Below, piece by piece: positions 1-12,569 of a stretch of DNA of 64,000 bases. The DNA comes from Chrysaora quinquecirrha (Eukaryota > Cnidaria > Scyphozoa > Semaeostomeae > Pelagiidae). How positions within the stretch are numbered: position 1 is the first letter of the stretch; the number at the start of each line of letters is the position of its first letter. The DNA lies in the NCBI GenBank assembly GCA_014526335.1, contig JACTAT010000321.1:721438-785437 (forward strand). The letters are read 5' to 3'. The notes under the pieces are model-generated. The model did no database searches. It saw only the letters and a program-made list of their open reading frames with translations, and was not told where the DNA came from. A program made the position numbers and the translations under genes.

Positions 1-38
1 AACAAATAAAGAATCCCCGAAAGACTGTCTTGTATTTA

Positions 39-122
39 GGTTGTGTGGCCGAGTGGTCTAAGTGCTCCGCTTATGAGTTTCAATGTGGTAGGGACCACTT
101 TCCGCAAGTCTCCAGTGCAACC
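39..122 (+). repeat. tRNA-like sequence (pseudo-tRNA or SINE head)
   Basis: The 84-nt length fits a type II (Leu/Ser-like) tRNA. The ends GGTTGTG and TGCAACC form a 7-bp acceptor stem with two wobble pairs. TGGCCGAGTGGTC (46-58) is an excellent A box. The expected B box (GGTTCGANNCC) is degenerate and no clean anticodon arm could be drawn. A decayed tRNA or a tRNA-derived SINE head is therefore more likely than an active gene. Confidence 0.45.
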
Positions 123-544
123 TTCCGAAGTTAGTAAATGAATGCCCAGTGTATTCGTTCTAGCATATCAGTCTGGGACACAAGTGGACATCAGCGTCAA
201 GCTGTAAGCACCTACAACCTGCATTAATTAAGAAACTAAATGCTTGACTGCTTGCTTTTTCCAGTGCTGCTTTCTTTGCTTCCACACATGTATCTTCTTG
301 CTGTTTGTTGAATTACAATATACCAACTTTAAGAAGGTGCTAGAAAGCATTATATTCTGGTACTTGTATGCATCCCTACCACATATGATAAATTGGTGTG
401 TCTATTTTTATAGAGCCTGCTGCATTAAAGAAACCCCAAAAGAGGGTACTGGGCTACTGCAACTGCAAATGGTTAACATGAATGTTCAAATGGTACGAGA
501 ATAGTAACTGTGATAATCAATTGTACCTCTTCAACTTGCCTTAG

Positions 545-778
545 CAACAGCAAGGGAATGTATTAAAGTGGACATTGGTTGAGAATTTCATTGAAGAAGT
601 TGTTGAAGATTATGATAATTTAGTTCTAAGATGCAAAGGCATGGATGAGCGATTAAACAAGATTGATAAAGATATTTTAAAGCCAGAGAGAGAGAAATAT
701 AACAATATAATAGCATATATGAAAGAAAAGAACATCATGCAAGTTTATGAAAATCAATTTGAAAAAGAAATTTGAAAA
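545..778 (+). CDS. Exon-like fragment, unknown protein
   Basis: A reading frame opens straight after a splice-acceptor-like CTTGCCTTAG (ending 544) and runs about 77 codons to a stop. The product is acidic and helical, with charged stretches such as LNKIDKDILKPEREKY and AYMKEKN. It has no ATG at its start, so it reads as a terminal exon. A similar short helical ORF starts at 991, and both may belong to one decayed gene. No family was recognised. Confidence 0.3.
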
Positions 779-990
779 ATTAGAATTGCAATGTTCACTT
801 GCTTTTCAAATCAAATGTCTTTTGTTAAAAAAAATGCTAGAAGACTCGTGTTCGGAATAAAAAAAGCAATGTTCGCCAACTAATCAATCAATCAATCATT
901 TTGACAACCTATCAATCAAGTGAACAATGTATATATAATAAATATACTGCTTGATTATTATATATTCTAAGAGTTATATGCATTTAAAGT

Positions 991-1190
991 ATGGCACAAC
1001 AAGTCAAAACGTCAGCAGTGCAATTAATTTTAGAAATTGATAGAACTTTACAACGACTTGATGATCTTGATGATGTATTACATGAAAAGAGTTCAACAAT
1101 TTTCGAATTTGGCAAAGAAAAGTTAAGTTAATTCTTGATCCAAATTATCCTGCTTATAACGCTGTTGAGCAAAAGATAAGTGAAGCGCCG
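991..1190 (+). pseudogene. Short helical ORF with one frameshift
   Basis: ATG at 991 opens a 46-codon frame beginning MAQQVKTSAVQLILEIDRTL that stops at 1131. A one-base shift near 1123 lets the reading continue through ILDPNYPAYNAVEQKISE to about 1180. The continuing protein-like composition suggests one original helical ORF broken by an indel. It may pair with the exon-like fragment at 545-778. Function unknown. Confidence 0.25.
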
Positions 1191-1199
1191 ATTTTTTGT

Positions 1200-2302
1200 T
1201 TTCATATATAGTGAATTCTAACTTGATTTTTGATTAAGTATCAAGATGACTTTGATTTTGATTTATCAAACCATTTGGAATCATTTCATAGCTGAACTTG
1301 ACTTATTTCAGTACGTCGTGTTATCCCGGACAGTTAGCCCAGAGGTCAAACAAGCAGTTTGATATGTAAACATTGCTATTCATCAATCTTGTTTCATTTT
1401 CCAATGCTATATTACATTACATCGGTACCTGCAATGCTAAATTCTATTTTTGTTCGACATAGGTAGAAAAGTATATTTTTGTTCGTAGAAAAATATATTT
1501 TATTTTAAGCGATTTTTCTTATTTGCAAATGCTCACGGCCGAACCAAACGTTAAGAGCAAGAAAAAACTGAAATTTTTTTTTATTTCAGGTTCCATGTTA
1601 AAACTGGACTAAATTTTTCAAAATCTTTGAGCTTTTAATAAAGCTCCCACCAGCATTTATTTTGTTCCAGGTCTCACTAAAGCCTAAATACGTAACTGCA
1701 AAAACCGTTCATATAAAGAATTTGTGCACGTTTATAAAACTAAGAAACACCAGGCTGAAATTTGGTTCAAAATTTTTGGCTACCTCACAAACTGTTTGAG
1801 ATGCGCACAAGCAAATTCACCAACGAAAAGCCCTTGCTTGGAGACGCATTTTAAACATGTTTTCGAGAAGGGTAGGGGGGTGACAAGTACTTGAAAAAGC
1901 ACTTCAAAAACAAGAAACAAACAGGCCAGCCAGGTGTTGTTATAAAATAACTTCTATATACACTCCCGATTTTAGCTACATTTTGAATTGGTCGAGGGAT
2001 ATCAAATGCATTAACTTTACGTACTAAACAAAAAGTTTATGCATTTGATATAAACTTTACCCAAACATATAAGTGTGCACCCCTCCGGGTTATGCAGGGT
2101 TTACATCTTTCCTTACGCTATATAGAAGCAGATAAAGGGGCCCTATCTGCAATTCTACGTGTCAAGTTGTCTCCAAGTATGCCTAGCTAAAATCAAGCAT
2201 TTTTATGAATTTCAGAATGTGGATGTTCCACACATTGTACCTGGGGAATGCTAATCGAAAACAGAAGCAAAGCAATGTTCACCTATTGATTTAAATTCCT
2301 AG
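1200..2302. other. No gene seen
   Basis: AT-rich sequence with stops in all frames and no repeat array. The end (2291-2302) is a splice-acceptor-like tract leading into the KDZ-like exon. Confidence 0.5.
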
Positions 2303-2701
2303 GTGCACCCAATCACAATGGATACAAGCCGTTATGTTTTGGGAGATCGTTTTCATGCAAAGTCAAAGTCCTACAAGTCACCAATTTGTCAATACCATGA
2401 AATTGACGATGCATTGCAAGGAAAATCAATAAAAACAAGTTATCAGGAATCACAAAACAGCAGAGAAAACAAGAGACGCCTAAGATCTTCAACAATGCAA
2501 AATTTTCATGTTCATTTCTATTATAATTATCTGATGGATTTCTACAGGAACGTATTTGTTGTGAATATCAGAGAAATTTTCTTGAGGGCAGGCATAAAAC
2601 AGCTGTCAAAAGGGGCAGATATATGTGATTTATTCTCGAAGATGCACAGATCATTTAATTCAGTTTATACAAACTACAGACAATCAATCAAAAATAATTA
2701 A
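2303..2701 (+). pseudogene. KDZ-like transposase exon remnant
   Basis: The frame opens after the acceptor TTCCTAG (ending 2302), with no ATG required. The first ~85 residues read like the C-terminal part of KDZ-type (Kyakuja-Dileera-Zisupton) transposases. The pointers are YVLGDRFHAKSK, a Cys and His (ICQYHEI), and a SYQESQNSRENKRRLRSS block ending in FYYNYLMDFYRN. KDZ proteins carry a comparable 'DRFH...C..H...E...N' segment before a helical tail. After about residue 87 the sequence stops looking conserved, so the exon is probably truncated or read through. Family assignment is by motif memory only. A second KDZ-like fragment lies at 22615-23055. Confidence 0.45.
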
Positions 2702-3294
2702 TCAATCAATATAATAACTTGCTACACATAAACAGAGCATAGTTATACTTATTTTGCATCTTTTATTATTATTATAATTATTATTAAAAAGAGCAATAGA
2801 ATTAAAGTACAGTCGCGGGAAAGTCTGAAGATTTGGTTGAGACTGAGAAACACGTATAGGCTAAACAATTCCTCTCTTGAAGCCCTCCCTGATCCTCCCA
2901 TAATGGCATATGAATTTACTTAAATTTCCAAATATCGGAAACTTTGTTTTTATTAGGCGAGATTCACAGGAGAACCGAAATGAATAATTACTTTCTTCAT
3001 GTCGGCTGTCATTTAGTTCATGTCGGTTGATTTAAGTTCAAAAACGTTCCCGATTTACATTATGATTTTGATTGCCATTTTGATTTACTATGAATAGAGA
3101 GGCCGTGATGTGAGAGGCCTTGAGATGCTTCAAACTAATAACACTGGTTGATTTGGTCAAAAATTCGTTAACTAATATCTTTATTTTAGTATTGTAATCT
3201 TTTCATAGTATACATGTTTTTTATAGTATAAGAAGCCTAGCTATAGCCACACTTGTAAAAAGACTCATAAAATGTATAAAGACTCATAAATTCT

Positions 3295-3582
3295 CTATTG
3301 TTTTCTATCGTTTTAAGAAACAAAAGATTCTATTGCAACTTGCCAGAAATCTTGCTAGTGGGTTTCTTTTAAAGCGGTTTCTTAGTTTCTTATAAAAAAC
3401 GTGCATTGCCGTAACTCTTATATATAGTGTAATCTTGTTCGAAATTCTTTATACTATTACAGGGCTGTTCATGAGGACATTGTAATCGAAAAGCGCTAGT
3501 CACTTGATCTCTGTACACAAAAAAAGAGTGTAGATTTCCTAGGAATTTTCATCAAAATCAATTGAATTCCAACAAGGGTGTA
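3295..3582 (+). repeat. Left arm of a 288-bp inverted repeat
   Basis: Reading from CTATTGTTTTCTATCG to ACAAGGGTGTA, this stretch is the reverse complement of 7294-7581. The arms have the same length and I saw only a few substitutions (for example C/T in AAAAC/TGTGCATT). The arms could be long terminal inverted repeats of a 4.3-kb element, or two opposite copies of one short element. Confidence 0.85.
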
Positions 3583-4312
3583 AGCATAGAAATGGGTGTA
3601 AGCGACTCCAAAGAGCGTTTTGTACATGCATGCTCAAACGAACAGCTATCAAGGTTTCTTATTATGATGATTATTGAACAACTCCAGTCTGTCCACTGCA
3701 GAAACAGGACGTGACCATATGACAAGATGTTGATTATCAGTAGTATTCACAACAGACCGCCTGTTGCGTACTGTTATTATTTACTGTACACTCGCACAAG
3801 CCCACCTTCTAACTGGTAATTGTCAAAGCGAGCCGGATAAAATTAAAACTCAGCTAGAAAATGGAGACATTATATCCTGTGATAGTGATGAAGGAGAAGG
3901 CTATGCTTTGAATTTCAATGACATACATAGGTCATGGGTATTTGAAGTCATCATCATCATCATAACAAAACTTTGCCCATATTTCCAGCTGGGGTACACT
4001 CTTTTCTTATAAGAATACTATACATTTTGTCCCAAAGACCCTTGAAGATAGTTTCAATCATGAATGCATGTAAAATTTTTAACCCAAACTCAACATGCAA
4101 TAAGTTGGTTTACCTTTTATAAGGAAGTGCTTTAATTTGCATTTTTGCATAATAAGGTACGTAATAATAATAATAATAATGAAAATAATAATAATAACAA
4201 TAATTATAAGTGTTGTTGTTGTTGGTGCACTAGGCAATGATTTAAAAATATAAAATTGGTAATAACATTGCAAGAAATTTGAAGAAAGTACGCATCATAA
4301 TAATTTTCATTC

Positions 4313-4344
<32 letters not shown>

Positions 4345-7062
4345 GTCAACATCATTCCAACATCAGCAGCAACAACAAACACATCATCATCAAAAATATC
4401 ACCATTAGCACCATCATAATCTTGATCGTTATCATCATCAATATCATCATCATCATCATCATCATCATCATTACGTTATCAAGGGCCAAAAATATGGAAT
4501 TCCCTTCCTGATGAAATCAAAATAGTGAGAAACACTAAGCAGTTTATAAATTTCTTCAAAACCTGGTTCTTCGCAAAAAATGCAAGTATTCCTTTTGCAC
4601 TAAATGAGTTGATCAATGCAATTCTTATGGTTGCCTAATGTTAGTTTGAATTAGTGCATATCACTGTCAGTCATAACTAACAAAATAAGAGATAGATATC
4701 GTATCATAGCATCATCATCATTATTATTATTACAATCATCATCATTATCATAATCATCATCATCATAATCATCATCATCATCATTGTTATAATCATCATC
4801 ATTATTGTGATCATAATGATCATAACTATATCATAATGATGATCAAGACGGGAAATGTACATGCAACTTTTTCCCCAGATACCATCCATTGATGTGATTT
4901 TTTTTTCATTCCAAAACAAACAAAGAAAATGAATATTTTTACTGAATTGCCTGCAGCGGATCAAAATCTGAATTACCAACAAATCAACATTAGTTAACAC
5001 TATGTCATTCTGGCGTCATTAGTGAGAAAGAAAATCCATAAAGTAAGGTGGATAAGAAAAAAGTATCTTATCATCTGCATCTGAACAAGCAATTGCAGCT
5101 GACGAATTTTGAGAACTTGCGATAGGTGCTGTCCTCCGTTTTTTTCGAAACTAATCCTTGGACAAGTTAGCAGCGAAATGACATCGGATATATTTGTAGA
5201 TAGTCCTGCAGAAATAGATCTGGCTCAAATTGATTTGGTAAGAAAGCAAACGCTCTTGTGCCGCTAAGGTGTTAGATCAGTTACATTTTTTCAAAATTAC
5301 TCTACCTACTGTACACACGTTTCTGATTAGAATATGCTTTGTAAGGATACTGTATAGTGCTTCAATGACGTTGGAAGTAAATAGTAAGCCCGATGAGTCT
5401 GTGAACATAGCAGTTTGATTTTTGAGTTTAGGACCAACTTTGTATTTTGGTTTGGGGGGATTCAACTATATATGCACAAGATATCCAGAGTATTTAATTG
5501 CAGAAAACATCACTCAGACCCCATTTGCACTGGAATGGATCCGAGTTGATTCGTTCTCATATATGTTACGATGGCCTTTAGCCCTTTACGGATTCGCATG
5601 GAATCATTTCATTTATTTCAAATAAATAGCTCAAATCGTTGAAATCAAATCTAAGCTATTCTAAGCATGCTACATGCGAAGATATCATGATTGAAAGAAT
5701 TCACACATTCCAGATTCCACGATAGGCACATGCTTCTTTGATGAGGTGAGGTTACACCCAAACCATGGTCTTCCCTTGCTTGCTAGGACCGCAATGTGTG
5801 ACAATCGAACCCAGTCCTTCTTGGGCGGATTAACTTCAGATTAACGCTTTGCCTTATCAGTCATTTAATCCCCGAACTCGTAATTGAATGTCGATAAGTT
5901 AGGCGTTCGGGCATCAGCCACAACGAGTTGCCTCAACAGGCCCAACGAGCACGCTCTACACAATAAATTCATGTTAATTATTTTTCATTATTTTAGAGGG
6001 GGGGGGGCTTTTTCAAGGTGGGGCTTATAAAATTCACAGTGATTTATCATGATTTATCATCAACTTAGCCCTACAGTCATACTCTTAGGGGCTTGATTGA
6101 TGAGGGTGCCGGAATAGGCGACAGGGTTGGAACTGTTGTCAAGATCTAGTTAGTGAAGGGAGTCGGAATAAACGGGGGAATGGACTTTGTTTGACAAACT
6201 TTGTCAGGATACTGCTGTACTGCTGAAATGCAATGTGAGGGCCCCTACAGTACTTATAGGCCAAGGAAATCCATAGTGATAGTTCTAACTAACAAATAGA
6301 GTATACAGTAAGTGAGATTTCACATCAAGAACCTTGAAGTAAGTTAAGCCTAAGAGTACTTCGGCTCTCAGGGCCAGGCCAATACTCGATGGCTCTGATC
6401 TGTTGCATAGGGACCAAATTAGGAAGAATAGTTAGAAAAATAGGTTTTTCTAAAGAAAACTTGCATATTTTCCCAAACTTTTGCGACAAAAACCATGTAA
6501 TAATTTGCTTTTAGGTGGAAAGTATTGAAATTCGTTCATCTAAGAAATAAATATGAATATTTTCAGTTTATAATGAACACGTACTTTAAAGTGAAAGTAA
6601 AAAAGGTTTTTTTAAAGGTACATTTGAGGTCTTTTTAAATTTCTTAGATAGTTTACAACTATCTGACCAACATTAACAGAAAAATTAAAGAAACTTTTGT
6701 TTTCATAATGTGTACATATGACGTCATAAAGATGTATGACATCATAAATTTTATTTTTGGCTGCAACATCAAGAAAATATACTTTAAATATAAAATAACA
6801 GCACTCATGAAGACAAATTGATAGATGTATGCGTCATTGAAATTTGACCAGTTTTTGTGAAGTTATGGGTGCTAGGAGCTGGTTATAAGTAGGCCCCCAA
6901 GTATTGTAAAGAACAGTTTTCTGATGATGATCATAAAATCGAAACGGTGATGAAAAATGCAAAAACTGGTTTTGAATTTCTTGCTTTATACATTATATAT
7001 TTTTTTGGAAAGTCCCAACTCATTTGTTCGTTGAAGGGTAATTTGTTTCATCACTCTTGCAG
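3583..7062. repeat. Interior of the inverted pair: ATC/TAA microsatellites, no firm gene
   Basis: No supportable gene. Trinucleotide tracts dominate: (ATC)n at 3948-3963, (TAA)n at 4161-4205, long (ATC)n runs at 4312-4345 and 4434-4472, and imperfect ATC/ATT runs at 4708-4830. Short ORFs here (for example 5422-5625) have no recognisable motif. A poly-G run lies at 5999-6007. Confidence 0.6.
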
Positions 7063-7260
7063 GAAATCTCAGACCTTAACAATTCTAGAAGCCTATATGC
7101 TGAAATCCGGCCAAGAAATGCGTTTTGGACGAATGGCCATCAAATATACTACACAAGGATGGGTCAGAAACAAGGTGGCGAAGAAGGCGGCGAGCCTCTG
7201 TTTGGAGATTTCATGTTGGAAATAGTTGGGTCATTAATGGATGATACAGATTGCTTCTGG
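7063..7260 (+). CDS. Putative orphan internal exon
   Basis: This 198-nt block (66 codons, phase 0 at both ends) lies between an acceptor (TCACTCTTGCAG) and a GTGTGT donor-like site. It encodes a protein-like string including LYAEIRPRNAFWTNGHQIYY and LFGDFMLEIVGSLMDDTDCF. It ends 33 bp before the right arm of the 288-bp inverted repeat. No neighbouring exon could be joined to it. It may be a captured or stranded exon of a host or transposon gene. Family not recognised. Confidence 0.4.
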
Positions 7261-7293
7261 GTGTGTCAGTGCACTGGGATGCACCATGCAACA

Positions 7294-7581
7294 TACACCC
7301 TTGTTGGAATTCAATTGATTTTGATGAAAATTCCTAGGAAATCTACACTCTTTTTTTGTGTACAGAGATCAAGTGACTAGCGCTTTTCGATTACAATGTC
7401 CTCATGAACAGCCCTGTAATAGTATAAAGAATTTCGAACAAGATTAAACTATATATAAGAGTTACGGCAATGCACATTTTTTATAAGAAACTAAGAAACC
7501 GCTTTAAAAGAAACCCACTAGCAAGATTTCTGGCAAGTTGCAATAGAATCTTTTGTTTCTTAAAACGATAGAAAACAATAG
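7294..7581 (-). repeat. Right arm of the 288-bp inverted repeat
   Basis: Reverse complement of 3295-3582, near-perfect over the whole length. The outer ends read CAATAG here and CTATTG on the left, followed by similar but not identical AT-rich flanks. No convincing target-site duplication was found. Confidence 0.85.
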
Positions 7582-7861
7582 GAATTTATTTGCTGACACA
7601 CTTTTTACTTTTGCTGTCAAGCTTTTTTCATTTTTGTTGTCACAATTTTTTCGTTTCCTAGTGAAGAAACTTCAGTTTTCTGTGACAGTTTTGCTGTCAG
7701 CAAAATCAAATGATTTTAGCCAGTCAGGGGCTCAACTTATCACACAAAATTTGCCACGGGGGCTCATCAGCTCTTGCGTTTTTGGCTTCAAAGGAATCTC
7801 CTTTTTGCTTCTTGGAACACCTGTGGTAGCTTCTGTTGTTGTTGTGGCCTCCGCTCATGCA

Positions 7862-9012
7862 GGGGAAGATATTATTGTTGTTTGGCAAGATGTTCTTCGA
7901 CTTTGCCAAAATTTTTTGCTGGAGGAAAGAGCTTTGTTGGCTGAACAGCCTAATATAACTGACGCCAGGCTTGAATACCTGTTCCCTCAAGACATTGACC
8001 TTAATACGAGAGCCTTGCTGGACATCTTCAGATTATATTGTGAAAGAATAGATCAAAAAATTAATGAACGAGACGCTAAAGCCACTACTTTTGAGACAAA
8101 CAGGGTTTGTAATGGCTTGCAAGGACGTCCAGAATACAGCATTGACTACAAGCAAGTGGATGGCCTTGTTTCACTTGGGTTTAATTGGAAGCAGATTGCG
8201 AGTTTTTTGTCAGTTTCTGAAAAAACGCTGAGGAGATGGAGAACAACTGTGCATTTCAGTGTGTTGTATACAGATATGTCTGACAATGAACTAGACAGAC
8301 AGCTGCAACCAATCTTACAATCATGCCCTTCAATGGGGGAACGTATGGCTGCAGGAGCACTGCATGCTCGTGGATTGAAGATCCAAAGGCGGACGTTGCA
8401 AGACTCCATGAGAAGGATTGATCCAGTTGGTAGGTTGCTGTGTAGACTTCAAGTGATGCGACAGCTTGTTTACAAAGTGGAAGGCCCAAATGCGCCATGG
8501 TTGGTACTGAATTGCTTTTTTTCTTAAAGATTCATAACGGAACTGTTTTTCAAATTAGAAAATTTGATGTAGGACCAAGCACACTGCTTTAGGCTTTATA
8601 TACTATTTCACATAATCAATTCAAATGTGCATGAAGGAATTCAATGACATTCGGATCCATTTCATGCAAACCAAGCCAGCTAACCCCTTGAGAAATTAAC
8701 TCTGATGAAATTCATTCTTAATCTTAATCAATAATTAATTTGTATTGCTGTATATAATATATTGTAATAGTATATAGTAAATTTAGAACATAACTGTTTA
8801 AAAACTAAACATTTCGATATAAATTCTTCCTTAGTATGGCCAAAATTTAATCAGCATGTTGTTCCTCAAAGTATCTTAGATTGAGTTACTTATAATAATA
8901 CTTTTTCATTTTGCAGGCACATCGACAGCAACCACAAACTTATAAGATGACACATGGTTATACATGGCTGTGTGGATGGGTTTTCTCGCCTCGTTGTTTA
9001 TTTGTGATGCTA
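7862..9012 (+). pseudogene. Integrase-fold (DDE) transposase pseudogene, two exons
   Basis: Exon 1 (about 7862-8499) has an N-terminal helical region, then GRPEYSID. A helix-turn-helix follows (LVSLGFNWKQIASFLSVSEK plus a TLRRWR recognition helix), then SCPSMGERMAAGALHARGLK and RRTLQDSMRRIDPVGR. A donor inside CATG|GTTGGT (after 8499) joins TTTTGCAG|GCACATC (about 8918) to rebuild ...PWHIDSNHKLIR, so the first catalytic Asp of the integrase-like core is present. Directly after it is an in-frame TGA where the family has Trp, then HMVIHGCVDGFSR. Further stops follow and the rest of the catalytic core is missing. The architecture matches a multi-copy animal family annotated as integrase core domain protein, possibly the IS3EU group (not certain). 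It starts about 280 bp from the inverted-repeat arm. Confidence 0.7.
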
Positions 9013-9653
9013 ATAAAAATAATAATAATGTAGGCATTTTTATAGCGCCATATTTCCCCAGGGCTCATAGGTGCTTAACAACATAACTACTTAACATGAA
9101 AAATTAGAGTCCAGAATATGATTTACATGGATTATGAAAGGAATTTTCTTAATATTGCTAACCTATTCAATAAAGAATTCGATCGTAAAATCAGATTAAT
9201 TGATACATTTTAAAAACTTCGTTGAGACCTAATTGTTCCTATATTTTCTAAAATCCGATAGTTGCATCTAAAAGTCACTACGTTTGATATCTAGAGTAAT
9301 CTCATCTCATCTAATATCTAATACGACCCAAATAGGTATGTCTTTAGTGATTGCTTGAAACTACACAATGAATCTAATGATCGAATTGAATACGGAAGTT
9401 TCTTCCACAAAGTTGGTGCTGCATGACTGAATGAACGATCTCTTGCTGTTTTCAAACTTGTCGAATTGTGTTTCAATAGGTAACCATCACAAGCTGATCT
9501 TGTCATGTGGGCAGGCTCATACTTTGGGACAAGGGCCTCCAGATAGGGAGGAGCCAATCCGTGTAAACATTTGAAGGCAAGCATAAGACAACAACAACCA
9601 AGCTTAGACTCTTTTTTGTTGTAATGAATTTGTTTGTTATGAACAGTATACAT
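9005..9653 (-). pseudogene. CR1/L2-like LINE 3' end (reverse transcriptase C-terminus)
   Basis: The minus-strand frame 9653-9318 reads AFKCLHGLAPPYLEALVP, then RDRSFSHAAPTLWKKLPYSIR and CSFKQSLKTYLF. This is the typical tail of CR1/L2-type non-LTR retrotransposon ORF2. The catalytic part is absent, so this is a 5'-truncated copy. The 3' UTR continues to about 9005 on the minus strand, with TAATAATAAT and a tract resembling the 3' tail shared by many marine-invertebrate LINE/SINE families. It lies head-on against the DDE transposase pseudogene ending near 9012. Confidence 0.7.
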
Positions 9654-12569
9654 GTTGAAGTTTTTTAGCTGACATTTTCCACTTACTGTCTACAACAAGT
9701 CTTTTTGTAGGCGTAACAGTTGATGATTTTTGACGAGCAAAATCATGGATGGTTGTTGGAACCTTTGAGGAAGTTTTAAGCAACTTTGAGGGCTGATTCG
9801 CTGAATTCACTACACTGAGACTCACATCCTTGCAATGTTCAAAAGCTGCCAATTTTAGATTGAAACTTCAAATCCAAATTTGAGTGTTTTGATCGAAAGT
9901 AATATTCACCATTTCTCTCTGCTGCTCACTGATTTGCCAGATGGTATTGTATCGTTCGATCTTAGGAAAAATCGAATGGCAATAAAAGTGGGAGGACATT
10001 AATAAGCTAGGGAAAATTTAGCAAATGAAGTGCTGCAACATGATTGTCTCCGCCAATTTTTTGGGGGAGAGTGGCCGGTTGTTTGCATGCAAGAGCCACG
10101 AGTCCAAGTTTGAGCCAACCTGGTACCAAGGAAAAATGGGACCTTGGCGTGAACTCTACGCTGCCCTATTTTAATTTCCCGCTCCAGTCTGAGCTAAAAA
10201 TAGCTGCCATGACCGGGACTCTTGTAATAAGTTTATACCCGACCGAAGTTGCTTATAAAAAAAAAACCGCCTGTGCGAAGACTATTGAAAAATAAAGATT
10301 TCTTGAACGAAAACAGTGATTGACAGGCCTATATCAAGGACATTTTCCAAGACCACATTTAGGAGGTTTGCTTCCAAAGTGCGCAGCGCACTGGAGGTGT
10401 GATTAACAAAGAGGGATATTGGATGATGCTGACTAGTACAATTCTCCACACTACGGCCCCCAGGTTGCCTAAGGTTAATGATTTCCCAAATTACTGTAGT
10501 TTTATAAAACGCAAGAGCCTTTGTTTACAAGAAAGAAATACAACAACACTTGGAGAATGAGCAAAGAAAACTAGGTATTACTAAAAAATTACCCCACAAA
10601 ATATCATGAAAAAACAGCTCAGGGAATGAGCCTGTTAAGCCCCTCCCAGCCTCCCTCGCCTCAACCCAGATCAACCAAACATAAAACCAAGTGCTCTAGG
10701 GTTTTTTGAAAATGATGCATCTAAATCTACTGTGGGTTGATAGTTTTCTTAGAGGCCTGTGATTATTTCCAGGAATTGAATGTTTCTGTTTCAAGAGAAC
10801 GTAAGTTCTTGCATCATTGTCGTTACAGAAAGTGGTCACTGAAACTTGAAATTATGTAGGACGTTTATGTGGGGATTTCTTGTAAGTAACTTGACATTCT
10901 TTATCTTCACTGAAAAGTCATTGCTTGTTATCGAGACTGATCCCTACATCATTACATAAAATGCATGCATATTAGGGCCTCTTAGAATTTTCATGTCATT
11001 TCAAGTTTCCAAAATGGAACCATTGGCCCTCTCTTCTCAATTTGCAATATGGCTATGGTTTGTGCTTGAATGGGGCTCTACAAATAATTATATTGATGAT
11101 CTTCTCCATCATTCGATTGATGAGGGGCATAGGAGCAGTTAAAAAATACAACACACAAAAACACATACACTAGTTTATCATGAATTATGTTGACTTACAT
11201 GACTTACATTGACCCCGCACTTCATTTTTGAATGTAATACGTAGATCAAACTGCGTAGAACAATCTGTAACAAAAAAGCAGGGCACTTCTCCAGTCGAAA
11301 AGGGGAAGAGAAAAGATTTGGTAGAGAGGTAGAGGGGTGGGAGCTTGTGCCCATGCCTCATACGCCATTGTTTCTACGGCATATTGGCAATGAAACACAT
11401 AATTCTTGATTCCAAAAGGTACCTTGCTGTATAGTGAAGTACTAACTCCCCAATGCAGGTTTGAGATTGGGGTAAAAACAACAACAGATGTTGTTTATTA
11501 CTTCACCACTAATCTTTTTAGCATTGATCCTTCTAATGAATCCCAAAATACCCATTTATCTGGTTTCCACTCTAGGATTATTAGGATAGGCCTGATTGTG
11601 AAAGCAGTTGGTCTTTAAAATAGGGCAGTTCGGTTTCCGTGTCATCATGTACAATAGGATGCATCATTTGGGATAAGGAGTTAAGAACATGAAAACCAGC
11701 ATTGTAACATTCGTTGACTGTTTTTAAATATTTGATTTTACTAAAAAGAAATCTACTACATACAACAAGGATGAAGCTGCATGAAAGTGCATGCAAGGAT
11801 GAAAGCGCATTGCTATGTAACATCTGAGATGAAACTTGTTATGGTCAAGTCTGAAATGCTAAACAAAGGGTAAGTGGTGTAAATGACAGGAACGGTTCAG
11901 TGCTGTGACACAGTTTTGGGTTCCCTATAGGATAGCACAAGAACTAGGCTTTCTAACAGAACAAGACTTCATTATGCTTAAAGGCGTCCCAAAGCCATTT
12001 CATCGCCAGTCATTAACCTGGACACACGCGATGCATCTTTCAAGCTTCTAAAGGGGATGTTTTTCTCACCACTTCCAGCCCTTCTCCGCCACAGAGCTCT
12101 CTTGGCTTTGGGCAACCTCGGCCAAGGGTGAATAGGCCTCTACATGAAACTTCGCTGTGCATATTCGACCCGGGTTGGGCCTTGTTTATTCGCATCTTGA
12201 TTGTCTGTTCAAACAATAGAAATTCTTTGCATTTCCCTTTCTAAGAACATCTGCTTTCGGAATCTACATCTTGATTTTGTGCCTAGGCCAAAATTGCCAG
12301 TAAAATGGCCGGTACCAGGGCCAAAATCGATTTGCCAGTAAAGATTCAAGGAAATTTGGGGCCTGGGGACGAGGTTGGGCTTTAGGCTTCCTGGATAAGA
12401 GCCAAAATTAAGGGTCCCGAACATCCACAGGGTAGTATTGATTTCATCATACTTCACACTGTGGAGTTGTTTTCCCGTTGTTTCGTGTTGATGTGATAAA
12501 TTGAACTTGTTTTAGGAGAAAACTGAAAAACTGGTCATTCTAATGCAAAGCCATATATTTTACGAACTG
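9654..12569. other. No firm gene
   Basis: A minus-strand frame at 9637-9852 includes SKVPTTIHDFARQKSS and could be a transposon coding fragment, but no family was recognised. The remainder to 12569 holds short stop-bounded frames only and no clear repeat array. Confidence 0.4.

Noticed and set aside
39..122. Functional tRNA-Leu or tRNA-Ser gene
   Set aside because: A box and acceptor stem are good but the B box and anticodon arm are degenerate.
3948..4835. Acidic/isoleucine-rich open frames in the ATC/TAA microsatellites
   Set aside because: They arise from trinucleotide repeats that stay open in all frames; no start context, motif or splice support.
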